A stretch of 27,275 nucleotides of DNA from CAYSLA01 sp964431685 (GTDB taxonomy: Bacteria > Armatimonadota > UBA5829), in contig CAYSLA010000033.1 in the NCBI GenBank assembly GCA_964431685.1, positions 1 through 27,275 on the forward strand, given 5' to 3'. A model generated the notes under the pieces. It was given only the letters and a program-made list of their open reading frames with translations, had not been told where the DNA came from and made no database searches. The translations under genes were made by a program, and so were the position numbers. Positions 22,864 to 27,275 of this stretch are shown one piece after another (position 1 is the stretch's first letter; every line of letters begins with the position of its first letter).

Positions 22864-24915
22864 TTGATTGCTTATGCGTGGATAATACCTCTGCTGCCGG
22901 CGCTGGCGTTTGTGATCACAGTCGCTTTCGGGCGTCGCCTGCCAGGGAAGGGCGCTTATCCTGCGATAGCTATGATGTTGCTCGCGCTGGCGCTCTCTGC
23001 CGTCCTGGCGGGGCAGTGGTTCCTCGGGTCCGATCACCCGGAACGATATAGCGCCAGCCTGCCGTGGATGCCCGTAGCGAACCAATACATCAATATGGGG
23101 TTCTCGGTCGACGCCTTGACGGTGGTGATGCTGCTGGTAGTTACGATCGTGGCGTCGATGGTAATGATCTATTCCGTCGGCTACATGCACGGAGACCCCC
23201 GATACCCTCGCTACTACGCGTATCTCTCGCTGTTTTCGTTCGCAATGCTCGCTCTGGTGGTCGCAAACAATATCCTGCTGATGTTTATGAGCTGGGAACT
23301 GGTGGGATTGACCAGTTATCTGCTCATCGGCTTCTGGTTTGAGAAGCCGTCTGCTATGCGTGCGGCGAAGAAGGCTTTTCTCGTCACGCGCGTGGGAGAT
23401 GTCGGCTTCATTGCGGGGCTGGTGCTGCTCTACATTCACACAGGCACAATGGACCTGTATGGCAGCGAGGGCGTGTTCGAGAGACTGGGCGATGTGCAGG
23501 GCATTGTTCAGATTGGTCCCTGGGTTGTCTCAGCCATCGCGATGATCGGCCTGCTGCTGTTCTGCGGGGCGATAGGCAAGAGCGCTCAGTTCCCTTTGCA
23601 CGTTTGGCTGCCGGACGCGATGGAAGGTCCCACTCCGGTCTCGGCGTTGATACACGCCGCCACGATGGTGGCTGCTGGTGTCTATCTTGTGGCGAGGATG
23701 TACCCGGTGTATCTCGCGGATTCCTCGCACGTAGCCATAAACACGGTCGCTTATGTCGGCGCGTTCACGGCATTGTTTGCTGCCACAATTGGGTGTGCGC
23801 AGAACGACATTAAGCGCGTGCTGGCGTATTCGACTGTCAGCCAGTTGGGTTACATGATCATGGCGCTGGGGGCATTCGGGTTCGGCGCCGGTGTGTTTCA
23901 CCTGATGACTCACGCGTTCTTCAAGAGCCAGCTTTTCCTTGGGTCAGGCAGTGTCATACACGGGACGGGCACCCAGGACATCCGCGAGATGGGCGGGCTC
24001 AAGAAGAAGATGCCGGTGACCTACTGGACGTTTCTGATATCAACCCTTGCGTTGTGCGGACTGCCATTCACCGCCGGAGGGTTCAGCAAAGAAGAGATTT
24101 TGCTGGTAACATTCCAGACCAACAGGATAGTGTTCTTTGCAGCTACGCTCGGTGCTTTTCTTACAAGCTTCTATATGTTCCGGCTGGTATACAAGACGTT
24201 CCACGGCGAGCCGCGCAACCACGAAGTGCACGCACACGAAAGCCCTAAGGTCATGCTCGTGCCACTGGTGATTCTCGCTGCTCTGGCCATCGTGTCCGGG
24301 TATGTGGGCACCCCGTTCGCAAACCACTTCGAGCACGCAATGGCGGGTGTGGTCGGACACCACTTTGAAAGCCTGATGCCGCACGTCGAAGGCGGGTTCT
24401 CGCCACTCATATTCTCCGTGGGAACCCTTGTTGCTCTTGCCGGAATCGGGCTCGCGACCTTGATCTGGCTTGTGCCGGTCATCAAGATTGAGAAGCTCAA
24501 CGTACCGCCGTTCCGGCAGATAGCGTACATCGTAGAGAACAAGTACTTCATCGACGAGATATACCAGGCCACAGTGATTCGGATTCTGATGCTGGTGGCC
24601 GGGCTGAGCTATCTCTTCGACAAGTGGGTAATCGACTACTGCATCGTCAACGGAGCCGGTTATCTCACCCAGGTCGCCGCTGGCGTGTATGGCTGGTTCG
24701 ACCGCACGATAGTGGACGGTATAGTCAATCTTATCGGCTGGGTAACCAAGTCTGTCGGCGATCTGCTCCGCCAGTTCCAGACCGGTGTCAGTCAACACTA
24801 CATATTCCTTACCACGGTGGCCATTGTGCTCATGGGCATCGCTGTGATGGCACTGCACTACTCCGATGAACTGTGGATACCGATCCGGATGTGGCGCGAG
24901 TTCTTGCATATCTGA
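22864..24915 (+). CDS. nuoL: NADH-quinone oxidoreductase subunit L
   Basis: This 683-residue antiporter-like proton-pump subunit carries the long C-terminal lateral helix. Family marks are MSWELVGLTSYLLIGFW, FPLHVWLPDAMEGPTPVSALIHAATMVAAGVYL, and KRVLAYSTVSQLGYM. The C-terminal 150 residues (NKYFIDEIYQATVIR, amphipathic helix, final membrane anchor) fit the lateral helix. The start is TTG 22864, 2 bp after the barrel gene; no ATG near the beginning would keep the first helix (AWIIPLLPALAFVITVAF). nuoM follows after 11 bp. Confidence 0.97.
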   Translation: MIAYAWIIPLLPALAFVITVAFGRRLPGKGAYPAIAMMLLALALSAVLAGQWFLGSDHPERYSASLPWMPVANQYINMGFSVDALTVVMLLVVTIVASMVMIYSVGYMHGDPRYPRYYAYLSLFSFAMLALVVANNILLMFMSWELVGLTSYLLIGFWFEKPSAMRAAKKAFLVTRVGDVGFIAGLVLLYIHTGTMDLYGSEGVFERLGDVQGIVQIGPWVVSAIAMIGLLLFCGAIGKSAQFPLHVWLPDAMEGPTPVSALIHAATMVAAGVYLVARMYPVYLADSSHVAINTVAYVGAFTALFAATIGCAQNDIKRVLAYSTVSQLGYMIMALGAFGFGAGVFHLMTHAFFKSQLFLGSGSVIHGTGTQDIREMGGLKKKMPVTYWTFLISTLALCGLPFTAGGFSKEEILLVTFQTNRIVFFAATLGAFLTSFYMFRLVYKTFHGEPRNHEVHAHESPKVMLVPLVILAALAIVSGYVGTPFANHFEHAMAGVVGHHFESLMPHVEGGFSPLIFSVGTLVALAGIGLATLIWLVPVIKIEKLNVPPFRQIAYIVENKYFIDEIYQATVIRILMLVAGLSYLFDKWVIDYCIVNGAGYLTQVAAGVYGWFDRTIVDGIVNLIGWVTKSVGDLLRQFQTGVSQHYIFLTTVAIVLMGIAVMALHYSDELWIPIRMWREFLHI

Positions 24916-24926
24916 GGGAAAGACAA

Positions 24927-26471
24927 ATGCCTACCAGTAATAGTTGGATACTTCCGGTGATCACATTCTCCCCGTTGCTGGGGGCACTGGTCATCATGTT
25001 CATACCGGGCGCCAGAGACAGGGCGATCAAGCTGATCTCACTCGTCTGGAGTCTGATCCCCCTGGCGCTATCTGTGTGGTTGTGGTTTGCGTACAGTGCC
25101 GCTGGGCCGCAGTTCCCAGATGGTTCTCAGTTTGGAATCAACGTACCGTGGATTCCCGCGCTCGGTGTCAGTTTCGCGATGGGCGTGGACGGTCTGAGCG
25201 TTCCGCTGATCTTTCTCACCACGCTGCTAACCACCCTGAGTTTGATCTACTCGCTGTTCATAGAGACTCGCAGCAAAGAGTACTTCTGGATGTTTCTTCT
25301 GCTCGAAACTGGCATGTTAGGAGTGTTCACCGCACTGGACTTCGTGCTGTTCTTCGTATTCTGGGAGGTATCTCTGGTTCCGATGTACTTCCTGATCGGG
25401 ATATGGGGCGGGCCGAGGCGTGAGTATGCGGCCATCAAGTTCTTCCTGTATACGATGGTCGGAAGTATGGCGATGCTCCTTGCCATACTGGCGATGTACT
25501 TCTCGCCGGAGGTCTCCCGGCTTGCCGGCGGACACACGTTTGATATGATGCTGATTGCCAAAGCCCATCCCTTCGCTGCGAATGCGACTGTGGCGGCGCT
25601 GGTATTCTGGGGGCTGTTTTTCGGATTTGCGATCAAAGTGCCTATGTTCCCGTTCCATACGTGGCTGCCTGATGCGCACGTAGAGGCTCCGACCGCAGGC
25701 TCGGTGATTCTGGCAGGTGTCTTGCTGAAGATGGGGACTTACGGGTTCATGCGGGTTCTGATGCCGATGATGCCGGACCAGTTCGCGCGGTTCTGGTGGA
25801 TCATCGCGCTTGTGTCGCTAGTGGCGATAATCTACGGAGCGCTTGTGGCGATGGCGCAGACCGACCTCAAGAAGCTGATCGCTTACTCCTCCGTGAACCA
25901 CATGGGCTACGTGACGCTTGGGTGTGCGGTCGCGGGGGCCACCAGTGTGCACGGCCTGTCGGAGGCGAGCCGGATGATGGCGTTGAACGGCGCGCAGATG
26001 CAGGTGTTCAGCCACGGCCTCATTACCGGAGCCTTGTTCCTCCTGGTTGGGGTTATATACGAGAGGGCACACACCCGAGACCTGTCGTCTTTCGGCGGAC
26101 TTGGGGCGAGGCTCCCTGTCTTTGCCGGTATGCTGGCTTTCTGCAGCTTTGCCTCTCTGGGGCTGCCCGGAATGACAGGGTTCATAGCTGAACTTTCGGT
26201 GCTGGTGGGCACATTCGCCGCTTCCCCGCTTCTGGCAGGCCTCGCACTCATCGGTCTGGTGGTCACCGCCGCGTACATGTTGTGGATGCTGCAGAGAGTG
26301 CTGCTCGGCCCGCTCAATCCCAAATATGCCGAGCTTCCGGATGCGAACGCACGCGAGATCGTCAGTCTTGCTCCGCTCATGGCGCTTATGCTTCTGTTCG
26401 GTGTTTTGCCCGGCCCGCTTATGGCCATCTTCGACAGCGCCAGCAGAGTGATCGTCAGCATCATTAGGTAG
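24927..26471 (+). CDS. nuoM: NADH-quinone oxidoreductase subunit M
   Basis: This 514-residue antiporter-like proton-pump subunit has the key glutamate in FWEVSLVPMYFLIGIWGG, the lysine/histidine channel segments MFPFHTWLPDAHVEAPTAGSVILAGVLLKMGTYG, and LKKLIAYSSVNHMGYV. The start is ATG 24927 (GAGGGA 7-9 nt upstream); the frame is open back into nuoL but without a start signal. It is the last nuo gene: nuoN, normally next, is absent, and a perfect 13-bp hairpin starts 1 bp after the stop. Confidence 0.97.
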   Translation: MPTSNSWILPVITFSPLLGALVIMFIPGARDRAIKLISLVWSLIPLALSVWLWFAYSAAGPQFPDGSQFGINVPWIPALGVSFAMGVDGLSVPLIFLTTLLTTLSLIYSLFIETRSKEYFWMFLLLETGMLGVFTALDFVLFFVFWEVSLVPMYFLIGIWGGPRREYAAIKFFLYTMVGSMAMLLAILAMYFSPEVSRLAGGHTFDMMLIAKAHPFAANATVAALVFWGLFFGFAIKVPMFPFHTWLPDAHVEAPTAGSVILAGVLLKMGTYGFMRVLMPMMPDQFARFWWIIALVSLVAIIYGALVAMAQTDLKKLIAYSSVNHMGYVTLGCAVAGATSVHGLSEASRMMALNGAQMQVFSHGLITGALFLLVGVIYERAHTRDLSSFGGLGARLPVFAGMLAFCSFASLGLPGMTGFIAELSVLVGTFAASPLLAGLALIGLVVTAAYMLWMLQRVLLGPLNPKYAELPDANAREIVSLAPLMALMLLFGVLPGPLMAIFDSASRVIVSIIR

Positions 26472-26502
26472 CTTGGGTGCCGGACACTATCCGGCACCCA
26501 AG
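26472..26502 (+). terminator. Perfect 13-bp hairpin directly after nuoM
   Basis: Arms 26472-26484 (CTTGGGTGCCGGA) and 26490-26502 are complementary around a 5-nt loop. No T-run follows, so it is an atypical terminator or an mRNA 3'-end stabiliser. Confidence 0.6.
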
Positions 26503-26510
26503 CGGCGACG

Positions 26511-26601
26511 GGGTGGGAAGGATGGGAGAAATGGGAGATATGGGTCTGCCCAAGATAGTTAAACCATCATTCCCATCATTCGCATAACTCCCATGCCACC
26601 C
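26511..26601. repeat. Nested imperfect hairpin with 9-bp G-rich tandem repeat
   Basis: The left half has three ATGGGAG-like units at 9-bp steps (from 26522, 26531 and 26540). The right half is the complementary C-rich set. Pairs include GGGTGG 26511-26516 with CCACCC 26596-26601, ATGGGAG 26522-26528 with 26588-26594, and ATGGGA 26531-26536 with 26571-26576. It lies between nuoM and the antitoxin promoter; no coding is seen. Confidence 0.6.
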
Positions 26602-26604
26602 AGG

Positions 26605-26635
26605 TTGCTCAAACCACCGCCCAATGACGTATAAT
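26605..26635 (+). promoter_or_regulatory. Promoter of the antitoxin gene
   Basis: TATAAT is at 26630-26635, 37 bp before ATG 26673, giving a leader of about 31 nt containing AGGAG. The best -35 (TTGCTC, 26605-26610) is weak and 19 bp away, so expression may be low or regulated. Confidence 0.45.
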
Positions 26636-26672
26636 AAGTGTGTAGAACGTTCGCATAACAGGAGATTGTGCA

Positions 26673-26879
26673 ATGCTCAAACACAAGGAAAAATACGTGG
26701 TGAACGAGCGCGGCATAAAGACCGCTGTCGTCCTCGACATAGCGGCCTACAAGGCCATGATCGAGCACCTTGAGAACCTGGAAGACGCCCTGGAGCTCGA
26801 CGAGGCGGTTCGCTCAGCCAAGGGCTTCCGCCCATATAGCGAGATACGTGCAGAGATGAAAGAAGCTGGGAGGCTGTGA
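26673..26879 (+). CDS. Phd/YefM-like type II antitoxin
   Basis: The protein has 68 residues. The N-terminal half (KEKYVVNERGIKTAVVLDIAAY) is the DNA-binding/dimerisation part typical of Phd/YefM or RelB-like antitoxins. It is followed by the acidic helix EHLENLEDALELDEA and a basic tail that would wrap the toxin. AGGAG lies 8 nt before ATG 26673. The stop overlaps the start of a toxin remnant by 4 bp (GTGA), the usual arrangement of such pairs. The toxin is broken, so this is an orphan antitoxin that may still repress its own promoter or bind toxins from elsewhere. Confidence 0.8.
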   Translation: MLKHKEKYVVNERGIKTAVVLDIAAYKAMIEHLENLEDALELDEAVRSAKGFRPYSEIRAEMKEAGRL

Positions 26880-26941
26880 CTTACGCTGTGCGGTTGGAGA
26901 GCGGGGCGGAGCACGATCTAAGCCGCGTTCATCGCCTTTAG
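26876..26941 (+). pseudogene. Remnant of a RelE/ParE-type toxin (21 codons)
   Basis: GTG 26876 overlaps the antitoxin stop and encodes VTYAVRLESGAEHDLSRVHRL before TAG. The pattern (Tyr-x-Val, a small-residue/Ala-Glu turn, Asp-Leu, basic residues) matches the first strand and helix of RelE/ParE toxins, which normally have 85-100 residues. The frame ends inside the 3' end of the opposite-strand gene, so the rest of the toxin has been lost. Confidence 0.6.
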
Positions 26942-27175
26942 CTCAGCTGAAGTATACGCCAGTAGGACGCCGACTTTGGTGGCATCTTCTCCGAGCTTCT
27001 CTCGCAGCGCAGTCCGAATCTTGGTCTGGCGATCAACGTGATCCAAGCCTTCAAAACCGTCCCAGACCACAGAGCCGAATATGCGTCTGCTCGACATCAC
27101 CTCGGTATCAACTTTGATGCCTGGGAACTCGGCTTCCAAGATATCCTTTACTCTCTGTTCCATCGGGCTTCCCAT
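26918..27175 (-). CDS. Small hypothetical protein, BolA-like
   Basis: This 85-residue protein starts with an amphipathic helix (MEQRVKDILEAEFPG), followed by strands and a segment FEGLDHVDRQTKIRTALREKL. That segment recalls the BolA helix-turn region (F-x-G-x-x-x-V-x-R-H), although Gln replaces the usual His. It ends with VGVLLAYTSAEL, like the final BolA strand before a Thr-x-x-E turn. BolA proteins bind glutaredoxins and Fe-S clusters. ATG 27175 coincides with the predicted transcription start; ATG 27163 is an alternative. The 3' end overlaps the toxin remnant on the other strand by 24 bp. Family assignment is tentative. Confidence 0.6.
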   Translation of the reverse strand: MGSPMEQRVKDILEAEFPGIKVDTEVMSSRRIFGSVVWDGFEGLDHVDRQTKIRTALREKLGEDATKVGVLLAYTSAELKAMNAA

Positions 27176-27181
27176 ACGGCC

Positions 27182-27210
27182 ATTATACCGCCCCCCGACG
27201 ACAGCTACAA
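27182..27210 (-). promoter_or_regulatory. Promoter of the BolA-like gene, probably leaderless
   Basis: On the minus strand TTGTAG (27205-27210), a 17-bp spacer and a perfect TATAAT (27182-27187) end 6 nt before ATG 27175. Transcription would begin at or within 1-2 nt of the ATG. The remaining bases to 27275 show no gene. Confidence 0.6.
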
Positions 27211-27275
27211 CGATTCTGGAAATCTCTCCGCTGTTTGTAGTAAAATAGCATCTGCAGCGCGGGGGATAGTAGCCC

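Noticed and set aside
22858..24909. Long open frames antisense to nuoL
   Set aside because: Shadow frames of a GC-rich gene: composition is His/Arg/Gln-rich with no recognisable motif, and the plus strand codes clearly for NuoL.
1..27275. tRNA or rRNA genes
   Set aside because: No cloverleaf with a GTTCGA-type T-loop and matching acceptor stem, and no rRNA-like conserved block, was seen in the intergenic regions.

Overview
This is bacterial chromosomal sequence, almost certainly a metagenome-assembled scaffold: it contains two runs of exactly 100 N, and the second is flanked on both sides by the same 55 bp. No rRNA or tRNA gene is visible, so taxonomy is inference only. An outer-membrane-type beta-barrel points to a diderm. 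The mix of URO-D-like proteins, a GH2 enzyme, a GH123/DUF4091-like protein, a ThuA-domain protein and many dispersed palindromes would suit Armatimonadota or a similar environmental phylum (low confidence).

Layout. 1-3883 (+): end of a URO-D-superfamily gene, then a GH2 glycosidase 10 bp downstream. 4055-9254 (-): a membrane-anchored J-domain protein, a secreted CBM9-like/DUF4091 protein, and a phosphomannomutase/phosphoglucomutase whose 3' end is lost in the first gap. 9506-11446 (-): catalase preceded by a PerR-like Fur regulator with a promoter and an overlapping palindrome. 11792-14756 (+): diaminopimelate decarboxylase, a site-2-type membrane protease, and tryptophanyl-tRNA synthetase with a probable [4Fe-4S] cysteine set. 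14996-15646 (-): ThuA-domain protein. 15760-16455 (+): metallophosphoesterase. 16539-19200 (-): glutaredoxin-like protein, KamA-type radical SAM enzyme and a frameshifted ATP-grasp-like gene. 19410-26471 (+): nuoH-I-J-K, a predicted outer-membrane barrel gene, then nuoL-M. 26673-27175: a Phd/YefM-like antitoxin, a 21-codon remnant of its toxin, and a small BolA-like gene on the other strand.

How the genes work together. nuoHIJKLM encode most of the membrane (proton-pumping) arm of complex I plus the NuoI iron-sulfur subunit. NuoA-G and NuoN are not in the window. The PerR-like regulator and catalase form a peroxide-response unit. lysA feeds lysine and cell-wall synthesis. The ATP-grasp/KamA/glutaredoxin genes look like a small unassigned modification or ligation module.

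The least explained material is intergenic. Two families of small hairpins occur as inverted pairs, and copies differ by compensatory changes that keep the stems paired. One pair lies directly in front of lysA. Another sits between nuoK and the barrel gene, and a member of the same family sits exactly at the second assembly gap.
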